From the NCBI RefSeq assembly GCF_001262635.1, contig NZ_JXYH01000019.1, forward strand, positions 1-64,000: DNA of 64,000 nucleotides, given 5' to 3'. Origin of the DNA: Aestuariivita boseongensis. GTDB taxonomy: Bacteria > Pseudomonadota > Alphaproteobacteria > Rhodobacterales > Rhodobacteraceae. This document shows positions 1-8,333 of the stretch, one piece after another. Every line of letters begins with the position of its first letter. The first letter of the stretch is position 1. Under the pieces are notes generated by a model that did no database searches, had not been told where the DNA came from, and worked only from the letters and a program-made list of their open reading frames with translations. The position numbers and the translations under genes are program-made.

Positions 1-74
1 AATCAGATCGGGCTGCTCACGTGACTTCAAGACATCTCCGAACGTGTCGAAAACGAAGGTCTGGATCCGAATAC

Positions 75-90
75 ATAACCGATATGGTAT
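75..90 (+). promoter_or_regulatory. Possible PcaQ-type operator upstream of pcaC
   Basis: The sequence ATAACCGATATGGTAT is an imperfect inverted repeat (ATAACC against GGTAT). Its left half equals the ATAACC half-site I recall for the LysR regulator PcaQ of rhizobia, but the right half is displaced by one base. It lies about 80 bases before pcaC, a sensible place for an activator. No pcaQ gene is inside the window, so this is suggestive only. Confidence 0.3.
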
Positions 91-171
91 GCATGAAGCA
101 TAGACTATCAATTTTCTTAAGGACTCTGACATGATTAGTTTCGATCGTTTGGCAAACATCAGGAAAATGCG

Positions 172-555
172 ATGACACGTAATCGGTTTGACATGGGCAT
201 GGCGACGCGGCGGTCTGTATTGGGCGACGCTCATGTGGACCGGGCTGAAAAGGCAAAGACGCCTTTCGACACTCCTTTTCAGACCCTGATCACGGAAGCC
301 GCCTGGGGCACCGTCTGGGCCGATGACACAATCACGCGTCGCGAGCGATCCATGCTGACGCTAGCACTTCTGGCGGCGACCGGGAATTTTGAAGAGATCC
401 CCATGCATATCCGCGCAACAGCCAATACCGGCGCGTCCAAGGACGATGTCATGCAGTCTTTCCTGCATGTGGCGATCTACGCAGGCGTCCCCAAGGCCAA
501 CCATGCAATACAGCTTGCCAAGGCGACCTATGCAGAGATGGAGAACGAGACATGA
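172..555 (+). CDS. pcaC: 4-carboxymuconolactone decarboxylase PcaC
   Basis: Converts gamma-carboxymuconolactone to beta-ketoadipate enol-lactone in the protocatechuate branch of the beta-ketoadipate pathway, in the cytoplasm. The 127-residue length is normal for stand-alone PcaC. The core of the AhpD/CMD fold is visible, with ERSMLTLALLAATG (about residues 57-70), a conserved His in HIRATANTG and the final VAIYAGVPKANHA helix. An AGGAAA ribosome site at 161-166 supports the ATG. Its stop overlaps the pcaH start by four bases (ATGA), so translation is coupled. pcaD and pcaB are not beside it, so the rest of the pathway must be elsewhere. Confidence 0.93.
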   Translation: MTRNRFDMGMATRRSVLGDAHVDRAEKAKTPFDTPFQTLITEAAWGTVWADDTITRRERSMLTLALLAATGNFEEIPMHIRATANTGASKDDVMQSFLHVAIYAGVPKANHAIQLAKATYAEMENET

Positions 556-1280
556 CCGGAACAAGTCCACTGATGCCCAGGCAGCGTGACAAACACCCGC
601 AGCCGTTCTGGCCCGATTATAAAACCTCGGTGACGCGCTCTCCTTCTTTGCCGCTGTTGTCCATGGACTCGACCCCCAGCGAAGAAACCGGCCCACCATT
701 TGGGCATTCGCTTCTGGGCCCTCTCGATAACAACCTCATTTTGAATTATTCGCAGGGCAAGGCCTCGGCCGTAGGTGAGCGGATCCGCGTTCATGGCCAG
801 ATTCTTGATGAAACCGGCCGCCCGGTTCCGAACACGCTGATCGAAATCTGGCAGGCGAATGCGGGGGGCCGATACAGGCATGTCAAAGACACCTACTTCG
901 CTGCGCTTGATCCGAATTTCGGCGGCTGCGGCCGCACGATCACGGACGAGTACGGCCGGTACGAATTCCTCACCATTCGCCCCGGGGCCTATCCCTGGCC
1001 GAACCGGGCCAATGACTGGCGCCCGATGCATATTCACTTTTCCATCTTCGGCCATGCCTTTGGACAGCGCCTGATCAGCCAGATGTATTTCCAGGGCGAT
1101 CCGCTTATCGATCTTTGCCCGATCGCTGCGACGATCCGGGACCGCAGCCAGCTTGACCGACTTGTCGCTCCGCTGGACATGCAAAACTCCAGGCCTCACG
1201 ACTATCTGGCCTACAAGTTTGACATCGTGCTGCGGGGCCGCCGGCAAACCATGTTCGAAAACAAGCCCGAAGGAATGTAG
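552..1280 (+). CDS. pcaH: Protocatechuate 3,4-dioxygenase beta subunit PcaH
   Basis: Iron-bearing subunit of the intradiol dioxygenase that opens protocatechuate to 3-carboxy-cis,cis-muconate. The 242-residue product has the N-terminal PcaH tail and the intradiol beta-sandwich (GQILDETGRPVPNTLIEIWQ). The Fe(III) ligand set is visible: a Tyr in NAGGRYRH, a Tyr in GAYPWPN and two His in RPMHIHFS. Presence of these ligands separates it from the alpha subunit. The start overlaps the end of pcaC, and pcaG follows four bases after the stop, forming a tight pcaCHG operon. Confidence 0.95.
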   Translation: MTGTSPLMPRQRDKHPQPFWPDYKTSVTRSPSLPLLSMDSTPSEETGPPFGHSLLGPLDNNLILNYSQGKASAVGERIRVHGQILDETGRPVPNTLIEIWQANAGGRYRHVKDTYFAALDPNFGGCGRTITDEYGRYEFLTIRPGAYPWPNRANDWRPMHIHFSIFGHAFGQRLISQMYFQGDPLIDLCPIAATIRDRSQLDRLVAPLDMQNSRPHDYLAYKFDIVLRGRRQTMFENKPEGM

Positions 1281-1284
1281 GATC

Positions 1285-1884
1285 ATGACACAATCACTCG
1301 GCCTGCTTATCGAAACACCCAGCCAGACCGCTGGGCCATATGTGCATATCGGCTGCATTCCCACCTTCGCCGGGATCGAAGGCGTCTATCCCGAGGATCT
1401 GGGCCTGAGCCCGGTCGCAAACGGAGCCAAAGGCGACATCATCACAATCACCGGTTCGATCTATGACGGCACGGGCTGGGCGATGCGCGACGCGATGCTG
1501 GAAAGCTGGCAGGCCGATGCCTCTGGCCTCTATCCCGGTCAGGAGGGTGCGGATCCGAATGTCTTGGGCTTTTGTCGTTTTGCTGCGGATAAAGACACTG
1601 GCGAATATACACTGAAAACAGTGAAACCCGGCCCGGTTGCCGACCGCAACGGCAACATGATGGCGCCCCATATCTCGATTTGGATCGTGGCGCGGGGCAT
1701 CAATATCGGTTTGCACACCCGCATCTACTTCGAGGATGAAGACAACCAGAACGACCCTTTGCTGAACCGCATCGAACAAAGGCACCGCGTCGAAACACTG
1801 ATTGCCAAAAAGTCAGGGGACACTGCATACCGCTTCGATGTCCGGCTTCAGGGCGACGGTGAAACGGTCTTCCTGGATATTTGA
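1285..1884 (+). CDS. pcaG: Protocatechuate 3,4-dioxygenase alpha subunit PcaG
   Basis: Non-catalytic partner of PcaH in the (alpha-beta-Fe) dioxygenase. The ATG at 1285 (MTQSLGLLIETPSQTAGPY) gives 199 residues, the usual PcaG length, with AGGAATGTAGG just upstream; a longer open frame starting at 1153 lies inside pcaH and is not needed. The intradiol fold is recognisable (DGTGWAMRDAMLESWQAD, APHISIWIVARGINIGLHTRIYF), but the Tyr/His iron ligands of PcaH are not kept, as expected. It is the last gene of the operon and is followed by a strong hairpin. Confidence 0.95.
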   Translation: MTQSLGLLIETPSQTAGPYVHIGCIPTFAGIEGVYPEDLGLSPVANGAKGDIITITGSIYDGTGWAMRDAMLESWQADASGLYPGQEGADPNVLGFCRFAADKDTGEYTLKTVKPGPVADRNGNMMAPHISIWIVARGINIGLHTRIYFEDEDNQNDPLLNRIEQRHRVETLIAKKSGDTAYRFDVRLQGDGETVFLDI

Positions 1885-1990
1885 GATATCGCTTACCACA
1901 CCCTGCATCATCTGTGTGGGGGGATCTCCGGATCGCTGCCGACGAAAGTTATTTCATCGGACCTATCGGGAGCCCGCGCGTCAAGGTTAC

Positions 1991-2017
1991 CAGGCCTGTC
2001 ATCAAAAGACAGGCCTG
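1991..2017. terminator. Hairpin between convergent pcaG and TRAP operon 1
   Basis: A perfect 10-bp stem (CAGGCCTGTC / GACAGGCCTG) encloses a seven-base loop. It lies between the stop of pcaG and the stop of the convergent TRAP permease gene, so it may end transcription from both sides. There is no clear T-tract on either side, so termination efficiency is uncertain. Confidence 0.55.
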
Positions 2018-2067
2018 ATGCACCTTCCCTTTCAAAGACCTTGTGCCCAGGATGCGGGCGGCCCCAA

Positions 2068-4725
2068 TCAGAAGAAGAGCGACAAGTCGCGGTGATCTGC
2101 GCTGCAGCCGGCAAGGAACAGAGCCTGTTCGCGTGACAGCCGATCTTGCTGGCGCGCGCCGATCGTGTCGGCGGTTGCATCAAGATAGGCCTCAAGCCCC
2201 GGACGAAGCTGGCTGTTGGCGGCCTCCCGCCAGGCCGCTTGCTGTTCATAGCTTGCAACCGCGTTCCGCCATTCACCAAGCGCGGCGTCAATATCCCCCC
2301 GGCGCAAGACGCGACGCGCCTTGGACAGGTCGGAACTGACTTCATTGGCACCAGCGATCGATCCGAATGCGCTTCCGGCTTCCTTCAGGGCGTCTTCTGC
2401 TGCATCAGCATCTGCTGTCTGGATGATATCGCCAAGGGCCAGCAACTGCTGCTCCAACTCTGCAAAAGCGCTGTTGCCGTCAAGGATGGCCAGGAAGTTG
2501 ATGACCGGCTCAACGGATCCGTCCGCGCTTCTGCGGTAGGTGTTGCGCAGACCCTCTTCCTCGTTTATGAGGGCACTGAAGGTCTTGTAGGCGTCAGCCC
2601 AGGTTTCCGGGATTTCACCCTGCAGATGCGCAATCTCTTCTTCGATGGCGGCGATCTTTGCCTCGCCCTCGGCGATCCTGTCGCCGCTTGACGCGGCGTC
2701 TAGGAAGCGGATCGACTCATGGATTTCATCCGCCTCGCGCTGCAGACCACGGATTGCGCGTTCGATATCGCGCACCTCAAGAAGCTGCGGGCGATACGCC
2801 GGTGCGGCCTGTTCGACGGCGGCATGGGCAACCCAGACCTGATCGATCGTGGTAATCGCGGTTTCCGCGTCGTTGAACGCGCCGCTCAGCTCGGCACTGA
2901 CGCGCTGCGGCAGGATCGACAGATCCAGATCGCGGGCGCGCTCGATCGCGCTGCTTAGCTCGGCGTTACCGCCTTCGAGCTGTGCGTGCACGTAATCCTC
3001 AAGGCAGTATTGCAGCCGCGGGTTACGTGGCGGCGGAGAGCTTTCCGACAACAGCGACACACGGTTCGGCAGATAATTCACCAACTGCGGGTAATAGCCG
3101 ACGATGGCCAAAGCAGCGAGTTGCAGCGCGATGAAGGCAATCACGCCTTTGTAGATCTGCACCGTCTTGACGATGGCAGGTGCCACCCCGCGCAGATAGA
3201 ACAACGCAAATCCGAAAGGTGGTGTCAGGAACGAGGTCTGGATGTTCAGACCGATCATCACACCCAGCCACACTGCGGTGATGTTGGCATCAGGTGCCGC
3301 CAGAAGAATGGGCGCAACAATCGGGACGACGACCACCGCGATCTCGATGAAATCGAGGAAGAAGCCCAGAATAAAAATTACTGCCATCACGATGATGAAC
3401 TGGGACCAGAACCCGCCCGGAAGCGCGTTCAGATAATCACGGACCAGTTCTTCGCCACCGAAGGCGCGGAAGGCTGCCGTCAGCATGGCCGCACCCAGCA
3501 GAATGATGAACACCAGAGAGGTCGTCTTTGCCGTCTCAAGCATGACTTCCTGCATGGTATTTTCAATCCGCAGAACGCGAAGGCCGGACCAGATGAGCGC
3601 GAACACCACCAATCCAACCGCAACGGCCCCGATATAGATACCCGTCATGTCGCCGCCGTTCACGATCAGCGCCTTGATGTTCATTTCATAGGTCGACAGC
3701 GCAAAGGCGATCAGACCAAGCCCGACAATGGCGATGATCGCCGGGATATAAATGCCTGGAGTGCCTTTCTCGGGAAGTCTGTAGCCCGCCATGATCAAGG
3801 CACCCGCCGCGCCGATGGCACCGGCCTGGTTCACGGTGGCAATACCGCCGATGATCGAACCCAGAACCAGGAAGATCAGCGCCAACGGGGGCACTAGTGT
3901 CAGCAGCACCTGGCCCCAGAACTTCGCATCACGCTGCCCCTCGTAAGGAACTGCTGGCGCCAGTTTGGGCCGCAGGATCGCGAAGATCAGGATGAACGCC
4001 ATGTAGAGCAGCACAAGCACGAGGCCTGGGATGAACGCGCCCAGAAACATCTCGCCCGCGCTGGTGGAGGAGACGTCGAAGGTCGTGGGCATCGACAGCT
4101 CGCCCGTGGCTTCCTTGTGGAGAGCCTTTCGCAGCGTTGACGCCTGGTCCGCGGCGGAAGCCAGCTGGTCGGCAAGGATGATCAGCACGATGGAGGGCGG
4201 AATGATCTGACCCAGCGTGCCCGAGGCCGCGATCGTCCCCGTCGCCAGGGACTGCGAATAGTTGTTGCGCAACATCGCGGGCAGCGAAATCAGGCCCATC
4301 GCAACCACCGTTGCGCCCACGATCCCCGTGGTTGCGGCCAGCAGCGCGCCCACGAACACCACCGAGATACCCAGACCCCCAGGCACCGGGCCGAAAAGCT
4401 GCGCCATGGTGACAAGCAGATCCTCGGCGATCTTGGACCGTTGCAGCATGATGCCCATGAAGATGAACAATGGGATCGCGATCAGCGTGTCTCGTTCAAC
4501 CTCAAGGTATATCCCTCGAAGGTTCGTGACGCCGGCGGTCAGCCATTGTGATGGCCCGCCCGAGTGGAAATAGGCATCCGGGTTCCCCACAAAGACATAG
4601 CCGGTCGCAGCGGCGGCAACGATGGTGATGATGGCGGCACCAGGCAGCGCGAAAGCAACGGGATAGCCCGAACCCAGCGCCGTTGCCATGATCACGACCA
4701 GGAGGAAGAGAAAGAAAAGTTCCAT
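2068..4725 (-). CDS. TRAP transporter large permease (DctM) with long C-terminal coiled-coil-like extension
   Basis: The 12-TM transport subunit of a tripartite ATP-independent periplasmic transporter, moving an organic acid with sodium across the inner membrane. Residues 1 to about 555 are a DctM domain (IPLFIFMGIML, LAATTGIVGATVVAMG, SGTLGQIIPPSIVLI, FILGFFLDFIE, LTPPFGFALFYLRG). The family normally ends there at roughly 430-600 residues. Here about 330 more follow (556-885), starting with a Ser/Pro linker (SESSPPPRNP). They are soluble, Glu/Ala-rich and heptad-like, without TM segments. AAGGAC precedes the ATG. It is the distal gene of dctP-dctQ-dctM, 13 bases after dctQ. Confidence 0.9.
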   Translation of the reverse strand: MELFFLFLLVVIMATALGSGYPVAFALPGAAIITIVAAAATGYVFVGNPDAYFHSGGPSQWLTAGVTNLRGIYLEVERDTLIAIPLFIFMGIMLQRSKIAEDLLVTMAQLFGPVPGGLGISVVFVGALLAATTGIVGATVVAMGLISLPAMLRNNYSQSLATGTIAASGTLGQIIPPSIVLIILADQLASAADQASTLRKALHKEATGELSMPTTFDVSSTSAGEMFLGAFIPGLVLVLLYMAFILIFAILRPKLAPAVPYEGQRDAKFWGQVLLTLVPPLALIFLVLGSIIGGIATVNQAGAIGAAGALIMAGYRLPEKGTPGIYIPAIIAIVGLGLIAFALSTYEMNIKALIVNGGDMTGIYIGAVAVGLVVFALIWSGLRVLRIENTMQEVMLETAKTTSLVFIILLGAAMLTAAFRAFGGEELVRDYLNALPGGFWSQFIIVMAVIFILGFFLDFIEIAVVVVPIVAPILLAAPDANITAVWLGVMIGLNIQTSFLTPPFGFALFYLRGVAPAIVKTVQIYKGVIAFIALQLAALAIVGYYPQLVNYLPNRVSLLSESSPPPRNPRLQYCLEDYVHAQLEGGNAELSSAIERARDLDLSILPQRVSAELSGAFNDAETAITTIDQVWVAHAAVEQAAPAYRPQLLEVRDIERAIRGLQREADEIHESIRFLDAASSGDRIAEGEAKIAAIEEEIAHLQGEIPETWADAYKTFSALINEEEGLRNTYRRSADGSVEPVINFLAILDGNSAFAELEQQLLALGDIIQTADADAAEDALKEAGSAFGSIAGANEVSSDLSKARRVLRRGDIDAALGEWRNAVASYEQQAAWREAANSQLRPGLEAYLDATADTIGARQQDRLSREQALFLAGCSADHRDLSLFF

Positions 4726-4738
4726 CAGTCAGAAGTCC

Positions 4739-5737
4739 TTAGGCAGACGCTGCGCCAGCGTGGTCTTTGTGGCCGGGTTCGTTGCGTGCGTCTGCAACGG
4801 CCTCGAAAAGATAGCTTACGAATTGGATCAGCATCGTGATCGCAAATACCGCCAGGAAAGCGGCCATCTGATACTTGATGTACATGCCTGCGGTTCCGGC
4901 CTGGCTGACTTCGAAGTTCTTGATCGGAGAGTTGATGATCGCCTGTTGCGATCCCATGCCAATCAGGATGATGCACCAGCAGGTCGTCATACCCAGAAGG
5001 ATGGTGCCAAACGCGTTGACCCGCCCCTTGGTGGTCTGCCTGAGCCCCGCATAAAGCACATCGACCCGCACATGCCCTTCTTCCAGTAGCGTATAGGCAG
5101 AGGCAAACAGGAAAAGCGCCGCATACCAGTACCGCACCAGATCGCCCATCAGCGCCTGTTCGTAGGAAAAGACAAACCGCGAGAAAACGATCAGCAGTTC
5201 AGCGGCGACGATAAGCAGTGCAAGCCATTGAAATCCAAGCGTGCGGCTGAACAGGGCAACGATAAAGCCCAGCACCACCAGCGGAACATGCACATAGGGT
5301 CCGATGAACTGCGCGCGGAGCAATCCAGAGGCCGTGCTTTCCGAAAAGAACCGACCCAGAAAACCTTCAACCCGCAGAAAGGCGATGGCCATATCTGCAA
5401 GGCCCACGAAAAGAACGGCAAAGAAACAGCCCCGGATCAGATAGGCGTTGAAATTGCTGATCTTGCTGGCTTCGTACCGCAAGGCGTTGTCGGGGCGGGA
5501 AAAGATCCACCAGATCGACGCGGCGATAGCAACAGCGTAAAGCCCGACCTGCACCCAGACACGGCTGTCACCGGATGACAATCCGGACGCCAGCGTCGGG
5601 TGATTGAACCAGGTGATGAGGATGTTGTTGACCATGAAGGCCGCCAGGACCGTGAGCGATGCCCAGCCCAGGAAACGTATCACGGGCGCCGGGCGACCGA
5701 TCGGATTGATGAAGTCTTCTTCTGATAAGCTAGTCAC
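4739..5737 (-). CDS. TRAP transporter small permease (DctQ), enlarged form
   Basis: Small membrane subunit linking the periplasmic binding protein to DctM. At 332 residues it is much longer than the usual 160-200 residue DctQ: extra N-terminal membrane segments (ASLTVLAAFMVNNILITW, VGLYAVAIAASIWWIF) precede the DctQ core, seen in RYWYAALFLFASAYTLLEEG and HVRVDVLYAGL. Large DctQ proteins typically pair with large DctM proteins in the TakP-like subgroup, and this holds here. The apparent start is GTG at 5737. It is co-transcribed with dctP upstream and dctM downstream. Confidence 0.88.
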   Translation of the reverse strand: MTSLSEEDFINPIGRPAPVIRFLGWASLTVLAAFMVNNILITWFNHPTLASGLSSGDSRVWVQVGLYAVAIAASIWWIFSRPDNALRYEASKISNFNAYLIRGCFFAVLFVGLADMAIAFLRVEGFLGRFFSESTASGLLRAQFIGPYVHVPLVVLGFIVALFSRTLGFQWLALLIVAAELLIVFSRFVFSYEQALMGDLVRYWYAALFLFASAYTLLEEGHVRVDVLYAGLRQTTKGRVNAFGTILLGMTTCWCIILIGMGSQQAIINSPIKNFEVSQAGTAGMYIKYQMAAFLAVFAITMLIQFVSYLFEAVADARNEPGHKDHAGAASA

Positions 5738-5807
5738 GCCGCCGCCCCTTGGCTCTTTCTGATCAGGTCTGGTTTCCCCAACCGACCTAATATCTATTCA
5801 TATGAGA

Positions 5808-5830
5808 GAAGCCGGCAAAAGACCGGCTTC
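5808..5830 (-). other. Intercistronic hairpin between dctP and dctQ (TRAP operon 1)
   Basis: GAAGCCGG / CCGGCTTC form an 8-bp perfect stem around a seven-base loop, placed between the dctP stop and the dctQ start. On the transcribed strand there is no T-run after the stem, so it is more likely an mRNA-stabilising or partial-attenuation element that raises dctP over the permeases. The second TRAP operon has an equivalent hairpin at 51692-51718. Confidence 0.6.
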
Positions 5831-5853
5831 CCTTTTCTTTTCAAGGTGTTGGA

Positions 5854-6942
5854 TCACACCAAGCCAAGGATCCGGTTGCGCTGGTTCGAGAATTCGATCT
5901 CGGCACTTGCGCGCCAGCCGGCGATTTCCTTCAGTTTGGCCTGATAGGCGTCGTTGATCTCGGCCGCGAGGGCCGAGTGGTCGCGTGTTTCTTCGAACAC
6001 TTCTTCGGCTGCAAAGCCAAACGCGTCCCAGACGTCTTCGTTGAACTGGCGCACCTGAACGCCGTGATCGGTGATCAGACGCTGCAGATACTGACCGTTC
6101 AGCGCCGACGCTTCCTCGGGCTGGGCTGCATGCTCTTCGTTACAGCAGGCAACGATAACGGCCTGCTCAAACTCGCTCAGGCTTTCCCACCACGACTTGT
6201 TCATGCCGAAGGCCAGACCGCCGCCCGGCTCGTGCATGCCGCCAGTGTAATAATAGGTCGCAGCCTCGTAGAACTTCATGAAGTAGTCGTTGTAAGGACC
6301 AACCCACTCGGTCGCTTCAACAGCGCCGGATACCAGGTTTTCATAGATCTGGCTGCCCGGCAGAGACACGGTCGATGCGCCCAGTTTGGACATCACGGTG
6401 CCGCCCAGGCCCGGGATCCGCATTTTCAGACCCTGCAGGTCGTCAGGCGAGTTGATTTCCTTGTTGAACCAGCCGCCGGCTTGCGCACCGGTTGCACCGC
6501 AGGGGATGTTCTTCAGGCCGAATTCGCCCGCGATCTTGTCCCACAGTTCCTGACCTCCGCCAAACTTGATCCAGGCGTTCCATTCCGGTGTCGTCATTCC
6601 GAAGGGAACAGACGTGAAGTAGGCCCATCCGGGGTGCTTGCCGATCCAGTAATAGTCAGCCGCGATATACGCCTGCGAGTTGCCCGCAGCGACTTCGTCA
6701 AACACGTCGAAGGCGCCGACACGTTCGCCTGCGGCGAAATACTCCGTCCGCAATGCGCCGTTCGACACGATCGGAATACGCTCTGCCAGACGCTGTGCAG
6801 ATGTACCAAGGCCTGGGAAATCGCGTGGCCAGGTGGACACGATGGTGATTGTCTTTGCGGATTGCGCATTCACCATAGGTGCTGCCAGAGCGGTTCCTGC
6901 GGCACCAAGCGCTCCGGCTTTCAGAAATTTACGACGATCCAT
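5854..6942 (-). CDS. TRAP transporter substrate-binding protein (DctP, TakP-like), Tat-exported
   Basis: Periplasmic solute receptor of 362 residues. The N-terminus MDRRKFLKAGALGAAGTALA is a twin-arginine signal (RRKFLK), so it is exported folded. The mature part has TakP-family signatures: GATGAQAGGWFNKEI, LKMRIPGLGG with the substrate-carboxylate Arg, and GAVEATEWVGPYND. TakP-like receptors bind 2-oxo acids or related small organic acids; the ligand here is not determined. A GGGAGGAAG ribosome site precedes the ATG. It is the first gene of TRAP operon 1 and is divergent from a Gfo/Idh oxidoreductase, a possible catabolic partner. Confidence 0.92.
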   Translation of the reverse strand: MDRRKFLKAGALGAAGTALAAPMVNAQSAKTITIVSTWPRDFPGLGTSAQRLAERIPIVSNGALRTEYFAAGERVGAFDVFDEVAAGNSQAYIAADYYWIGKHPGWAYFTSVPFGMTTPEWNAWIKFGGGQELWDKIAGEFGLKNIPCGATGAQAGGWFNKEINSPDDLQGLKMRIPGLGGTVMSKLGASTVSLPGSQIYENLVSGAVEATEWVGPYNDYFMKFYEAATYYYTGGMHEPGGGLAFGMNKSWWESLSEFEQAVIVACCNEEHAAQPEEASALNGQYLQRLITDHGVQVRQFNEDVWDAFGFAAEEVFEETRDHSALAAEINDAYQAKLKEIAGWRASAEIEFSNQRNRILGLV

Positions 6943-7291
6943 ACATTCTTCCTCCCGTCGGATTGAGATTATCGTTTTTTACGCCGCGCATTTGCATACT
7001 TTGGAAGCAAGTACGCGACACGGACTTCAACACGGTACAAGTAAATTTCTGGAAAGCAATGAATGCGTTGCTGTTAACATGCGCAAAAACGAATGTGGAC
7101 GGCTTGTTATCACGAACAAGGCAGGATTGCATGTGCAGCAGACACCAACCTACGATACATCGCCAAACAGATCCTCTGAGGCCGCATGATGCAGCCCCAA
7201 CTGGGAAGCGTGCCGCGGATGCGCATGCAGAGATAGAGGCGATGAAAGTTGAATAAAAACAATAAATTATGAAGCAGAAAAGGTTGGGCAG
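6943..7291. other. Divergent promoter region, TRAP operon 1 / Gfo-Idh gene
   Basis: About 350 bases separate the dctP start (minus) from the oxidoreductase start (plus). The stretch is more AT-rich than its surroundings and presumably holds both promoters. I find no convincing operator, FNR-type site or small gene in it. Confidence 0.5.
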
Positions 7292-8251
7292 ATGGTCAAA
7301 AAAGTATCGATAATCGGTTTGGGAATCATGGGCCGCAGAATGCTTCAGCAGATGCAGACGCACGACGGATTCGAACTGGTAGCGATTTGGGACCCCAGCC
7401 AATCGTCCCGTGAATTGGCGCAGAGTATGGCTCGCGAGGTGCCTATCGCCGGCAACGCCGATGACGCGATCGCGGCCGCAGATGTGGTGTACCTGGCCTG
7501 CCCGCCGGTGCCACGTCGCGATTATGCGCTGACGGCCGCAAGAGCAGGCAAGGCCGTTTTCCTGGAAAAGCCGTTGGGCGTAAACATTGCCGAAAGCGAG
7601 GATCTTGTCGCCCAGTTGGAAGCCACCGGTGTCCCTGCGGCGGTCAATTTCACTCAGGCTGCAGGCGCTGCCATGACAGGTGTCGTCCAATCGGCTCAAA
7701 CCGGAGAGATGGGCGATCTTTTGGGTGTCGATATTGTCGTGACCTATGCGGCCTGGCCGAGGGAGTGGCAAAAGGCGGCAGATTGGCTCCGGTTCAAAGA
7801 GGAAGGCGGCCTGACAAGAGAGGTCATCTCGCATTTCCTGTTTTTCTCGGAACGCGTGCTTGGCCCCCTGCGGGTGGTCTGGGCGCGGCCCACCTACCCG
7901 AACGACCCGGCGCTTTGCGAAACCCATATGCTGGCGCGGTTGGAAACCGCAGACGGCCTGCCGGTCAGTATTCTTGCCAGCGTCGGAGGGGCGCAGCCCG
8001 ACCGGCAGGAACTTACTATAAAAGGCAGCAAGAGCAGCCGCCGTGTATCTGATTTTTACGTCAATGCAATCTCGGACGGTGGTGCTTTTGTCGAAGTTGA
8101 AAAACCGGCGGAAGACCCGCGATCGGCAAGCCTGCAAGCGCAATTGGGCGATCTGTTGCTGTGTCTGGACGGCAAGCCCAACCGACTTGCGACACCACGT
8201 GAAGCCCTTCGTGTTCAGAAGCTGGTTGAGGAGATGCTTACCGGCAAGTGA
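7292..8251 (+). CDS. Gfo/Idh/MocA-family NAD(P)-dependent oxidoreductase
   Basis: A soluble dehydrogenase of 319 residues, probably oxidising a sugar, polyol or similar hydroxyl compound. The Rossmann motif is GLGIMG (about residues 9-14). The Gfo/Idh signature EKPLGVN (about 93-99) contains the catalytic-domain Lys. A MocA-type C-terminal alpha/beta domain follows. GLGIMG resembles 3-hydroxyisobutyrate dehydrogenases, but the EKP motif and overall organisation favour Gfo/Idh. The gene stands alone, divergent from TRAP operon 1, so it may process the imported substrate. Substrate unknown. Confidence 0.82.
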   Translation: MVKKVSIIGLGIMGRRMLQQMQTHDGFELVAIWDPSQSSRELAQSMAREVPIAGNADDAIAAADVVYLACPPVPRRDYALTAARAGKAVFLEKPLGVNIAESEDLVAQLEATGVPAAVNFTQAAGAAMTGVVQSAQTGEMGDLLGVDIVVTYAAWPREWQKAADWLRFKEEGGLTREVISHFLFFSERVLGPLRVVWARPTYPNDPALCETHMLARLETADGLPVSILASVGGAQPDRQELTIKGSKSSRRVSDFYVNAISDGGAFVEVEKPAEDPRSASLQAQLGDLLLCLDGKPNRLATPREALRVQKLVEEMLTGK

Positions 8252-8333
8252 CGCCCGGGCTTTTGGTGGCGCATGCCATCAGCGAACTGGTTCACTTTGG
8301 CACGCCCGTTCCGCTGAATGATCGCCCGCGGCC

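Noticed and set aside
1-256. Minus-strand open frame at the left edge, possibly a regulator such as pcaQ
   Set aside because: The translation has no HTH or other recognisable feature and overlaps pcaC.
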